Source: Lishizhenia tianjinensis (GTDB lineage Bacteria; Bacteroidota; Bacteroidia; Flavobacteriales_D; Crocinitomicaceae). Taken from it: 64,000 nt of DNA. The DNA is taken from positions 558,001-622,000 of the forward strand of contig NZ_FPAS01000001.1 of NCBI RefSeq assembly GCF_900116425.1. The letters run 5' to 3'. The translations under genes and the position numbers were made by a program. Below, piece by piece: positions 1-7,430 of this stretch. The notes under the pieces are model-generated. The model did not search any database. It worked only from the letters and a program-made list of their open reading frames with translations, and had not been told where the DNA came from. How positions within the stretch are numbered: the stretch's first letter is position 1; each line of letters begins with the position of its first letter.

Positions 1-91
1 GATCGTGAAATTGATAAAATCCTTTTGATGGTCGCATACCAAAAGAATCCAATAAACAAAGTAATAATATCACTGTCAATATGTGTCTCAT
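1..91 (-). CDS. Partial secreted protein, N-terminus only
   Basis: A minus-strand reading frame begins with ATG at 89-91 and runs off the left edge, giving 30 residues. It starts MRHILTVILLLCLLDSFG, a basic residue followed by a leucine-rich hydrophobic stretch, which resembles a Sec signal peptide. There is no in-frame stop in the visible part. The rest of the gene lies outside the window, so no function can be assigned. The call rests only on signal-peptide character and an open frame, and a chance open stretch this short is possible. Confidence 0.45.
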   Translation of the reverse strand, partial: MRHILTVILLLCLLDSFGMRPSKGFYQFHD

Positions 92-627
92 CCTATTTAT
101 AATTACGGCTAACAAGTGTATAAATACACCTTAATAAATTATAATTATTTAAAACCGCCTTTACTCTTGAGAATAGTGGTGGTTGTAAGTCTAAGCGGTT
201 TAAAGCTAGTTATTTTTTTGAAATTCTTTCGGTGCAAAGTTGGTTTTTCTTTGTTATCGGAGTGAGGTTATGACTTAAAAAGTACGCTTTATCTCGGTAT
301 ATGGTAGTATATATGTAATGCGTTTATACCACCAATATTGGGGAATAAACTCAATTCAAGTTTTGATTATTTGTTCCTCATGAATAGAAGGGAGGTACAA
401 ATAAATTAATGGAAATATTTGTCAAAATAAAGTTTATCTATCTTCAAAAAAGGCTGAATTTCCTAAGCAACAAAAAGCCGAAAACCTCCTCCAATTTTCT
501 GATTTAATTAAAGATCATCAATGATGAAAAGTTCGATAAATGTTGCGTTGCAGGTCTGAAAGCTTAGGTAGGTAGAGTAGAGAGAAGCGATGATTTGGAG
601 GTTCACACATCTTCATACTGTATAGTG
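92..627. other. Intergenic region, nothing recognised
   Basis: About 535 bases without a convincing reading frame on either strand. The sequence is A+T-rich with several short stops in all frames. I saw no tRNA, no repeat array and no strong hairpin terminator. It separates two minus-strand genes and presumably holds the promoter of the partial gene at 1-91. Confidence 0.5.
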
Positions 628-1557
628 TTAACTCTCCAAATATTTCTGGGGAATCAAAGCGATTAACTCTTGTATGGTGTGGTGAAATTTAGCAGCTTCT
701 ATGGGATCGGGATGGTAATGGGTGCAGGGAATGACACCTTCTTTATTGATTTCACAATAGGTACTGAGATAGATGGAGGTGATGGATGGATCTTGCAAAT
801 AAGACCTCGGGATAAGCGTACTTAAGGGGAGGTGTTGGACTTCTTCCGCTTTTAAGGCCGAGTACAATTGGTAAAGGATGTGACTCACCCCATAAATAGT
901 TGCGCCTTGGGTTTGTTTGATCAAATTCGCAGCATTTTTCACCTCCTCCATACAGGCGTCTAGTTCATCTTCGGTTAGGAGTTTGTGGAGGTGTTTATCG
1001 TTGGCTTTAGAGAGTTGTTGACTCATAAAAATGGCACTACCATGTTCTCCCAAAAGCACACTGTTGATGTCGGCACCTATGGGCAAATGAGGTTTGAGAT
1101 AATGGTTCATGCGTATGCTATCCAAAAAAGTACCCGTTCCAAAAACTCGTTCTGGTGGAAGGGCAGTCAGTTTTTGAGTTACATAAGCAATAATGTCTAC
1201 AGGGTTGGCAACAACGATAATAAAAGGAATGGTGATGGGCGTATAATTAGAGAAAACTTCCTCTGTAATCGCTATACTGATTTCACTGGCATCTCTTCTT
1301 GTTTTTCCCGGCGGTACTATAGCTCCAGCCGTATGAATAATAAAATCAGAATGGTTCATTTTGTCCTGATCATTCAAGCTCCAAGTGTGTTGTGGATAAA
1401 GCTCCAAGGCGTGTTCTACATCTAGCAAAGTACCTCCAATTTTTTGAGATACTTCCATGATATTGAAATGAATAGGTTCTTTGGAATTCGCCATTATTAA
1501 AGCGGTCAAAGTTCTCCCTATGTTTCCAAAGCCAATGAGTGTAATCATCTGTTGCAT
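628..1557 (-). CDS. Lactate/malate dehydrogenase family protein
   Basis: An NAD-dependent 2-hydroxyacid dehydrogenase of the LDH/MDH superfamily, 309 residues, the usual family length. The Rossmann motif GFGNIG lies at the N-terminus, followed by VANPVDI, the catalytic Asp/Arg pair in FGTGTFLDSIR, and the catalytic His in LGEHG. The substrate loop reads AGAIVPPGKTR. The Arg of that loop that binds the carboxylate is present, but the specificity position (Gln in lactate, Arg in malate dehydrogenases) aligns with Val. The true 2-oxoacid substrate is therefore open. Start could be the first ATG or the one three codons later. It stands alone on the minus strand, next to a plus-strand gene. Confidence 0.85.
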   Translation of the reverse strand: MQQMITLIGFGNIGRTLTALIMANSKEPIHFNIMEVSQKIGGTLLDVEHALELYPQHTWSLNDQDKMNHSDFIIHTAGAIVPPGKTRRDASEISIAITEEVFSNYTPITIPFIIVVANPVDIIAYVTQKLTALPPERVFGTGTFLDSIRMNHYLKPHLPIGADINSVLLGEHGSAIFMSQQLSKANDKHLHKLLTEDELDACMEEVKNAANLIKQTQGATIYGVSHILYQLYSALKAEEVQHLPLSTLIPRSYLQDPSITSIYLSTYCEINKEGVIPCTHYHPDPIEAAKFHHTIQELIALIPQKYLES

Positions 1558-1747
1558 AATTTTTCCTTAGATCTACACTTAAAGATAAACTATTTGGAGC
1601 GGTCAAACATTGATAACTATCAAGAAAAGGGTTGAAGGATGGTTTTTAGGTGCAATTAATTGTATCGAAGTTAGGTAGTGGATAGGTCCTAATTTAAATT
1701 CAGTTGTTCACTTAGAATAATAATCACTATCTCTTAATTACTTTCTT

Positions 1748-1755
1748 TATTTTTG
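1748..1755 (+). promoter_or_regulatory. -7 box TATTTTTG upstream of the YchJ-like gene
   Basis: An exact match to the Bacteroidota TAnnTTTG -7 element. It ends 18 bases before the ATG at 1774 and overlaps an in-frame TTG at 1753, which argues that TTG is part of the promoter and not the start codon. No TTG -33 element was found at the usual spacing. Confidence 0.55.
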
Positions 1756-1773
1756 TCCTTCAATTTTAGTGAA

Positions 1774-2166
1774 ATGGAAAGTACAGCGTGTTATTGTGGA
1801 AGTAAAAAGAGTTTTGAGGAATGTTGCCAACCTTTGATAGAGTTTCAGCAAAAGGCAGAAACCGCTGAACAATTGATGCGCTCACGCTACACGGCTTTTG
1901 CCACTAAAACCGTGGATTACTTGGTGGAAACCCATCATCCTAAAACACGTGTGAATTTAGATATTCATGATTTGTTCTTGTTCTGTGGTCAGGCTAAGTT
2001 TACTAAACTAAAGGTGAAAAAGACCAAAAAAGGTCAAGCTACCGACCAAAACGGACGCGTAAAATTCGAAGCTTTCTTTACCATGGATGGGAAACAAGAG
2101 GTGATTGCCGAAGATTCCTACTTCGAGCGAATAGATGGGCAGTGGTATTATATGGATGCGAGGTGA
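1774..2166 (+). CDS. YchJ-like SEC-C motif protein (UPF0225)
   Basis: A 130-residue cytoplasmic protein of the YchJ/UPF0225 type. The N-terminus carries the SEC-C zinc-binding motif CYCGSKKSFEECC, then the family block AEQLMRSRYTAFA, followed by an NTF2-like C-terminal fold ending in WYYMD. A TTG seven codons upstream is in frame, but it lies inside a -7 promoter box, so ATG at 1774 is preferred. That start also places the Cys motif at the extreme N-terminus, as is usual. Molecular function of the family is not established; SEC-C motifs bind zinc and are found in proteins linked to the translocation or chaperone machinery. Single-gene unit. Confidence 0.85.
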   Translation: MESTACYCGSKKSFEECCQPLIEFQQKAETAEQLMRSRYTAFATKTVDYLVETHHPKTRVNLDIHDLFLFCGQAKFTKLKVKKTKKGQATDQNGRVKFEAFFTMDGKQEVIAEDSYFERIDGQWYYMDAR

Positions 2167-2178
2167 GACTAGGAGTTT

Positions 2179-2200
2179 GTCCTTCAGTTTTGCTCAGGAA
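2179..2200. repeat. Dispersed CTTC...GCTCAGGAA element, degenerate copy
   Basis: An intergenic stretch with CCTTCAG and GCTCAGGAA blocks. It resembles the element at 52779-52802 with small substitutions and a one-base shift. Similar CTTCGRCT..GCTCAG words are scattered in many Bacteroidota genomes; their function is unknown. Confidence 0.35.
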
Positions 2201-2260
2201 GCTCTGTTTGATGGTTTGAAGTTTTTTTAATTGATAAGTCTCAAGGGTCGATTGATTTGC

Positions 2261-2731
2261 TTATTCCGTTTTGATTGTTCTTTCCTCTTCTTCCTTTAAC
2301 AACTCCTTTTTTAATTTTTCATTTTCAGTTTTAAGGTCTAATAATTCTTGATTCACTTCTTTGTTCCTAATTTTTAAAGCTTGGACTTCTAATTCTAGCT
2401 GTTCTTTTTCTTTAGATAATAGAATTGTGTCATTCTTTAGCCTTTCATTTTCTTCGGATTGATTAACGTTCTCTGTAAGTATGCTATCGATTTGGAAAAG
2501 ATAACCCTTCATTATTTTTCGTAAGGTTCGGTTTTCAACTATTAATTTTTCTACAGTAATGATGTATTCTTTTTTTCTTGAATCTAATTCATCTAAGAGT
2601 TGGGTCACATCTTGTTTTACCTTAATCAAACTATCGCAACAAGTAATATCAGGTAAAATCTGACCTGGTTTGTCTTGACCATAGGAAATACTGATTAAGA
2701 ACAATGACAATAGGAGGAGTAGCTTTTTCAT
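2261..2731 (-). CDS. Secreted coiled-coil protein, function unknown
   Basis: A 156-residue protein with a clear signal peptide (MKKLLLLLSLFLISISYGQ, likely cleaved after the Gly or Gln). Roughly residues 40 to 150 are rich in Glu, Lys and Leu with heptad-like spacing, for example the NERLKNDTILLSKEKEQLELE stretch, which predicts one long coiled coil. Two Cys follow the signal peptide region (ITCCDS). No catalytic motif is visible. It is the last gene of a minus-strand unit with the AlkB-like and thioesterase genes, 29 bases downstream of the former. It may be a periplasmic or envelope structural protein (inference). Not recognised as a named family. Confidence 0.7.
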   Translation of the reverse strand: MKKLLLLLSLFLISISYGQDKPGQILPDITCCDSLIKVKQDVTQLLDELDSRKKEYIITVEKLIVENRTLRKIMKGYLFQIDSILTENVNQSEENERLKNDTILLSKEKEQLELEVQALKIRNKEVNQELLDLKTENEKLKKELLKEEEERTIKTE

Positions 2732-2760
2732 TAGTTTTTTTGATAAAAATAGTAAAGTCT

Positions 2761-3363
2761 TTAATTCGTTCTAATGTTCCTAAACGTCAAATTAATTCTG
2801 GGTGCTTTTACCTTTTTCGATTTGGGCAAGGCATGTTTCCAAAAATCTTGGATTTCATCTTTCATTAGGATCAGTTGACCGGGGTGAAGAATGAGTTCTT
2901 TTTTCAAAGGTTCTGTGTTGTGTTTAAAGACAAATTTACGTGTGGCTCCAAAACTTAAAGAAGCTATACTTCCATGGCGAACCAAGTCTTTTTCGTCGTC
3001 TGCATGGTAGCCCATACCTTCGTTACCATCGTGGTATAAATTCAATAAGCAAGAGTTAAAGCTTTCCTTTAAGTGATCTTCTACTTTGTCTTTGATTGAG
3101 AGGAGTTCACCTGTGAAGGGTTCTGCAAAACGGGTGGAGTTGGAGTAGGTGTAAGCAAAGTCCTTAGTACCATACCAAGCTGTTTTTCGTGCAGTAATGT
3201 GCTTCTTCCCAAAAAGGGTGACTTCATCATTTTTCCAATTCGCAGATGCTAATAATTCATCAAACAAACGTTGGGATTCTTGTACGGAATAAATACATCC
3301 AAAATCCAACAAAGTGCCATCTTGAGGGAGTAAATTTTCATCTGGGTTTTGAAACAAATCCAT
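2761..3363 (-). CDS. AlkB-like 2-oxoglutarate/Fe(II) dioxygenase
   Basis: A 200-residue protein of the AlkB superfamily, which removes alkyl lesions from DNA or RNA bases by oxidative demethylation. The iron ligands are visible as H120-A-D122 (YHADDE) and H177 (FWKHALP). R189 and R195 in APRINLTFR match the 2-oxoglutarate-binding arginines. A lesion-recognition region of the AlkB type (DFAYTYSNS) lies near residue 70. Length fits the shorter AlkB homologs related to ALKBH2/3. ATG directly follows the stop codon of the upstream thioesterase gene, so the two are likely translationally coupled. Actual substrate (DNA, RNA or protein) cannot be read from sequence. Confidence 0.87.
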   Translation of the reverse strand: MDLFQNPDENLLPQDGTLLDFGCIYSVQESQRLFDELLASANWKNDEVTLFGKKHITARKTAWYGTKDFAYTYSNSTRFAEPFTGELLSIKDKVEDHLKESFNSCLLNLYHDGNEGMGYHADDEKDLVRHGSIASLSFGATRKFVFKHNTEPLKKELILHPGQLILMKDEIQDFWKHALPKSKKVKAPRINLTFRNIRTN

Positions 3364-3915
3364 CTAGTCAATTTCTATTTTACAGTTGTCGTTTTGCAAA
3401 TTATCTATTTCAGAAAGTAGATCCATATTGTTGGTAAAATCGATGAACTGTTGCTTTACGTATTTATTGATTTCCTTACGCTTTTTAGCTTCAGAAAAAC
3501 GACGTACATCCTCGTGGTTTCTCAATATTAAACCAGGTACTTGTGCGGGTTTCTTATCCTCATCTATGGCCACCATGGTAAAGTAAGATTTGTTGGTATG
3601 GGTTACCGTTCCCAATTTTAAATTTTCAGAAACCACTTTAATTCCTACCACCAGGGATGTATTTCCTACATAGTTTACACTGGCATATAAGGACAATTGA
3701 TCTCCAATTTCAACGGGGGTTAGGAAGTCAACCGTTTCTACGGATGCTGTAACACAGTAGTTTCCGGCATGTTTGGTAGCACAGGCATAGGCTACTTTGT
3801 CCATCATAGATAATATGGTTCCACCATGCACACGACCACCAAAGTTGGCGTATGAGGGTACCATGAGTTCCGAAAGTACGGTTTGGGATGCTGAATTGTG
3901 TTTAAATTCTTTCAT
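3364..3915 (-). CDS. Hotdog-fold acyl-CoA thioesterase
   Basis: A cytoplasmic acyl-CoA hydrolase of the hotdog family (YciA/BFIT type). The core motif GGRVHGGTILSMMDKVAYACA contains the Asp expected to be catalytic, and the TASVETVDFLTPVEIGD block is typical of the second strand region. I start at MKEFKHNSASQT, which gives 183 residues; the upstream in-frame ATG would add a 19-residue extension not seen in the family. A C-terminal tail of about 40 residues extends beyond the fold. It is the first gene of a minus-strand unit, followed at once by the AlkB-like gene. Substrate chain length is unknown. Confidence 0.85.
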   Translation of the reverse strand: MKEFKHNSASQTVLSELMVPSYANFGGRVHGGTILSMMDKVAYACATKHAGNYCVTASVETVDFLTPVEIGDQLSLYASVNYVGNTSLVVGIKVVSENLKLGTVTHTNKSYFTMVAIDEDKKPAQVPGLILRNHEDVRRFSEAKKRKEINKYVKQQFIDFTNNMDLLSEIDNLQNDNCKIEID

Positions 3916-4056
3916 AGCTTCACTTTTAGGAATTGAAGATAAGGAAATACCTGTCGTGAAAGTAAAAAGCATGGTTCAAGTTAGTGAAATGGTCATTTTA
4001 GAACTATTGTTTTCAATCTAAATTCAAATTCTCGACGTATATCTTTTAAAATTGTT

Positions 4057-5778
4057 ATGCGCAGAGCTCTTCTACTTTTATTTATAATTTTCACAATATC
4101 CCTACAAGCCGCTGAGGGGATTCAATGGCGAAAAATGAGTGGTGAAATCTTTAAAGAAGCAAAGGCAGAAAACAAAATGGTACTCTTGAATTTAGAAGCC
4201 AATTGGTGTCATTGGTGCCATGTCATGCACGATTCTACCTATTCCAATCCTGAGGTTGTTGCTTACATCAATGCGCATTTCATTCCAGTAAGTGCAGACC
4301 AAGATGCTTCTCCAGAATTATCTATACGCTACAAGGAATATGGTTGGCCAGCGACTATCTTTTTGAATGCAGATGGGGAAGACATCGTAAAAAGAGCGGG
4401 GTATATAGCGCCACAATGGTTTTTAAAGTTGATGAAGGCTATAGTGAAAGATCCAAGTCCAGAGTTACCATTAGCACAAACGAAAGCCGATCTAAATTAC
4501 GATATAGACTTAACAGCTAAACTTAAGCGTGTAGAAAACAATTTCGACGCTTCCCTGGATTATGAAAGGGGAGGTTTTGATCAAAATCAAAAATACATTG
4601 CTTGGGATACTTACGAATATGCACGCTTTTTTAAAACTACGGACAGTACACAACAATGGCTCAACGCAAGTGTGAATGGGGCTTATGGTTTAGTAGATCC
4701 TGTTTGGGGAGGTGTATATCAATATTCTACGCACAACGATTGGGAGCATTTGCACTTTGAGAAATTGATGATGGTACAAGCACGTTACCTCAACATCTTC
4801 CTCTACGATTATCTCTATACGCACAATCCTAATTCTCTGGACAAAGCAGATCAAATTATAGCGTATATAGATAGGTTCTTGAATTATGATGGTGTTTTGT
4901 ATTCCAATGCCCAGGATGCGGATGTTATTAAAGGAGAACACGCTGAGGCATTTTTTGCATTAAATGAAGCACAACGTTTAGCGCAAGGTATACCGGCTAT
5001 AGATAGCAATGTTTTTACGGAACGAAATGCACAAATTGCCGCTTCTTTGTTACTCTATGGGAGTGTGAAAAATGCGCAAGTGCCCAAAGATAGGGCTTAT
5101 GCTATTGCAGATGTTTTACTTCAACGCGTAGCGAGTAACGGACTGTATTTCCATGCCGATAAACAAAGGCCCGTATTTAGTTTGAAAGATCAAATTGCTA
5201 TGGCGAACATGTTAATTGCTCTCATCAAAGATAAAGGAGAGGCAACGAACAAATACACACAAGCCTTGGATGATTTAATGGTCAACATTGCCAAGCAGTA
5301 CGGTTTAACCAATGGCTCGCTCAAAAGTTTTGTTGGGAATATAGGTTTGGATGCTTTACCCATAGTGGAAGAGAATATTCACATGGGGAGAATCTTTAAT
5401 TGGTATGCCGAATTTTCAAAGGATGATAATTTTAAAGATTACGCAGAGAAGATTTTAGTGTATGTCTTGCAAGATGAAACCATGAAAACCTATTACAATG
5501 AACCTGCAGTACTAATGCTTGCCCAAGAACTTAAGCAGGAAGCTTTTCATTATGTAAATTTAAAAATGGAGGAGGAGAATATAGCCTATGAAATACTTAA
5601 AGCTTATGCTCCTTTTTACAGCTATTTGCACTCTTATGCCCAAGGAGATTTACCTTTAGATAAAAAAGAACTGTTTGAAGGTTTTGAAGTATCTACCACT
5701 TTGATTTGCACAGATCGCTATTGTTCGCCTCCGGTAAGTACCAAAAAAGAAGCCCAAGCATTCTTTGTAGAACCTTAG
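4057..5778 (+). CDS. Exported DUF255 (SSP411-like) thioredoxin-fold protein
   Basis: A 573-residue protein with an N-terminal signal peptide (MRRALLLLFIIFTISLQAAE). A thioredoxin-like domain of the DUF255 family follows, carrying NWCHWCHVM with C51 and C54 as the redox pair and GWPATIFLNADG as the cis-Pro region. The C-terminal two thirds is alpha-helical and resembles the six-hairpin glycosidase-like region of SSP411/YyaL proteins (DYERGGFDQNQKYIAWDTYE near residue 170). Usual family members are cytosolic and somewhat longer; the signal peptide and shorter length set this one apart. It likely acts in the periplasm on thiols or as a disulfide handler (inference). It is convergent with the RiPP operon and shares its 3' end with that operon's terminator. 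Confidence 0.75.
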   Translation: MRRALLLLFIIFTISLQAAEGIQWRKMSGEIFKEAKAENKMVLLNLEANWCHWCHVMHDSTYSNPEVVAYINAHFIPVSADQDASPELSIRYKEYGWPATIFLNADGEDIVKRAGYIAPQWFLKLMKAIVKDPSPELPLAQTKADLNYDIDLTAKLKRVENNFDASLDYERGGFDQNQKYIAWDTYEYARFFKTTDSTQQWLNASVNGAYGLVDPVWGGVYQYSTHNDWEHLHFEKLMMVQARYLNIFLYDYLYTHNPNSLDKADQIIAYIDRFLNYDGVLYSNAQDADVIKGEHAEAFFALNEAQRLAQGIPAIDSNVFTERNAQIAASLLLYGSVKNAQVPKDRAYAIADVLLQRVASNGLYFHADKQRPVFSLKDQIAMANMLIALIKDKGEATNKYTQALDDLMVNIAKQYGLTNGSLKSFVGNIGLDALPIVEENIHMGRIFNWYAEFSKDDNFKDYAEKILVYVLQDETMKTYYNEPAVLMLAQELKQEAFHYVNLKMEEENIAYEILKAYAPFYSYLHSYAQGDLPLDKKELFEGFEVSTTLICTDRYCSPPVSTKKEAQAFFVEP

Positions 5779-5785
5779 GCTTGGG
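5743..5785 (-). terminator. Terminator of the RiPP operon, inside the convergent gene
   Basis: GCCCAAGC at 5752-5759 pairs with GCTTGGG at 5779-5785, seven base pairs with a 19-base loop. Read on the minus strand the hairpin is followed by CTTCTTTTTT, the shape of an intrinsic terminator. It lies downstream of the DUF2063 gene and within the last codons of the plus-strand DUF255 gene. Confidence 0.5.
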
Positions 5786-5805
5786 TAAATGTTTTATCGG
5801 GACTT

Positions 5806-6546
5806 CTATTTCGTTCCGAGAATTATTCCTTTGTGAAGTAAGTCCATTAAACTAGCGCTAATACCTTGAAGTATTTCTTGTTTTTGAACTTCTGGTAATT
5901 GGTTTAATTCTTCTTCCAATAAAGTTGAAACAGACTGACCAGATCCTATTAAATTCTCTACTATATTGAACATCAAGGGTGCCAGTTCCATGTATTGAAC
6001 AGTTCCATTTTCTTGTCTGTATATCAAGAGGTAAGTAGCTTTCTCTTCAAGTTTTTCTTGACGTTTCAATAAATGAATAGGGTAGTTTAAAGTCAATAAT
6101 TTTAGATAGGGAGAAAAGTACAAGGTATCTGTAATGAGATCTGAGTCTTGTTGGACCTCAGGGATATCTTCATCTGCCATGGTGTGCACTTCAACCTCTA
6201 CCCACTCGAATTTTAAAAGATCAATTAAATAGGGGATGGCGTATTTCTCTGCATAATTTTTCTCCTCAGCAAAGGCAATAAACTCACCGGGCATCTTAAA
6301 AAGCTGGTTGTTTTGAAAAGCATGCTCAGCCAAAAATTCTGTAACAATTTCTTCCCAAGCTTTGGATGAAAACTGTTTGTATGCTATGGGGTAGTTGCCC
6401 TTAAGCGCATCGTTGACTATGGTAAAAATAAGTCTACGGTAATGGTGTAACCTATCTTCTCTAACATTGGGTAAGTCCTGTTGAACATTGGTTCTACAGT
6501 AAAGTGCCAAGTCTTCTTGTATGTGTTGTGTTTCTTTTTTAAGCAT
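5806..6546 (-). CDS. DUF2063 RiPP maturation partner (BufC/HvfC-like)
   Basis: A 246-residue protein of the DUF2063 type. The family signature appears at the N-terminus as a helical region with RLHHYRRLIFTIVNDALKGNYPI, and it also covers the AWEEIVTEFLAEH segment. In bufferin and Hvf systems the DUF2063-family protein (BufC/HvfC) partners the MNIO enzyme and recruits the precursor peptide. ATG at 6544-6546 overlaps the last eight bases of the MNIO gene (ATGCTTAA), which indicates translational coupling; the longer in-frame start upstream is therefore rejected. The C-terminal half (from about residue 130) is the part most likely to contact the substrate (inference). No enzymatic motif is visible. 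Confidence 0.8.
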   Translation of the reverse strand: MLKKETQHIQEDLALYCRTNVQQDLPNVREDRLHHYRRLIFTIVNDALKGNYPIAYKQFSSKAWEEIVTEFLAEHAFQNNQLFKMPGEFIAFAEEKNYAEKYAIPYLIDLLKFEWVEVEVHTMADEDIPEVQQDSDLITDTLYFSPYLKLLTLNYPIHLLKRQEKLEEKATYLLIYRQENGTVQYMELAPLMFNIVENLIGSGQSVSTLLEEELNQLPEVQKQEILQGISASLMDLLHKGIILGTK

Positions 6547-7372
6547 GATGTAGTGTTTTTTTCCAAGCTTTTTGAGCAATGGTGTCCAAGGTTTGCATTT
6601 CTGTTAGAATTTCAGTCATCTCGGGGAAGTTGAAGTCGCGCTCTAAAAGGACGGGAACTTCTTTGAGTTTAGGCAAAGTGGCTGTATACAATTCAAAGAC
6701 TTTATCTATAATCGCTTCTCCGTGGGTGTCAATAATAGTATCTTCTGAAACTTGTGTATGGCCGGCCATGTGGACGTAGGCCACTTTATCGAGTGGCAAA
6801 GCGTCAATAAATGCTGTCGCATCATAGTTGTGGTTAAAAGCATTAACATACACGTTGTTCACATCTAAAAGTAAATTACAACCCGATTCTTCCACTATGG
6901 AGCGAATAAATGTTGCTTCATCCATTTCAGCGGCTACAGGCGTGTAATAAGAAACGTTTTCCAAGGCAATGGGCATTTCCAAATAATCTTGGACTTCCTT
7001 AATGCGTTGAACGATGTGTTTTACAGCATCTTCACGAAAGGGTATAGGTAGAAGGTCGAACAAATGTGCGTTTTGTGCGTGACTGTAACTCAAATGTTCT
7101 GAATAGACTTGAACGTTATAGGTCTTTAAAAAGCTTTTGATTTTCTTAATGAATTCCCAGTTTAAAGGATCTGGACTTCCGATAGAAAGTGAGAGTCCGT
7201 GCGTAGTTATGGGAAACTTCTCCGCGACTTCACGCATCACTCCTCCCCAAAAACCACCTAAGTCTATCCAATTTTCGGGTGCCAATTCAACAAAAGCCGG
7301 GCGGTTTTCGTCTTCCAGCTTGAGAATATCCTTGTAAATATCCTTTCTAAATCCTAGTCCTACGTTCTGCAT
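6539..7372 (-). CDS. DUF692/MNIO multinuclear iron enzyme (BufB/HvfB-like)
   Basis: A 277-residue TIM-barrel protein of the DUF692 (MNIO) family. These iron enzymes oxidatively modify Cys residues in precursor peptides to copper-binding heterocycles (oxazolone/thioamide or thiooxazole). Candidate metal ligands are conserved: H58 (THGLSLS), H93 (SEHLSYS), E138 (LENVSYY), D170 and N173 (LLDVNNVY), H201 and H205 (HMAGHT), D215 and H217 (DTHG) and E244 (LLERD). Length matches the family. Precursor gene is 58 bases upstream with a terminator hairpin between, and the DUF2063 gene overlaps its 3' end. This gene order is the Buf/Hvf arrangement. The exact chemical product cannot be read from sequence. 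Confidence 0.9.
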   Translation of the reverse strand: MQNVGLGFRKDIYKDILKLEDENRPAFVELAPENWIDLGGFWGGVMREVAEKFPITTHGLSLSIGSPDPLNWEFIKKIKSFLKTYNVQVYSEHLSYSHAQNAHLFDLLPIPFREDAVKHIVQRIKEVQDYLEMPIALENVSYYTPVAAEMDEATFIRSIVEESGCNLLLDVNNVYVNAFNHNYDATAFIDALPLDKVAYVHMAGHTQVSEDTIIDTHGEAIIDKVFELYTATLPKLKEVPVLLERDFNFPEMTEILTEMQTLDTIAQKAWKKTLHHA

Positions 7373-7382
7373 CTTCTAAAAA

Positions 7383-7408
7383 TAAAAAAGGGAGGAACAA
7401 ATCCTCCC
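7383..7408 (-). terminator. Hairpin between precursor and MNIO genes
   Basis: GGGAGG at 7390-7395 pairs with CCTCCC at 7403-7408, with a seven-base loop. On the minus strand it is followed by TTTTTTATTTTT. It looks like a partial intrinsic terminator or mRNA 3' stabiliser after the precursor gene and before the enzyme gene. Confidence 0.65.
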
Positions 7409-7430
7409 ATTAATTCTATGTAAAGGGAGT

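Noticed and set aside
985-1425. 146-codon plus-strand frame opposite the LDH-family gene
   Set aside because: Antisense shadow of a gene with intact catalytic motifs on the minus strand.
1753-1773. TTG start for the YchJ-like gene
   Set aside because: The TTG is part of a TAnnTTTG promoter box; ATG at 1774 fits the family N-terminus.
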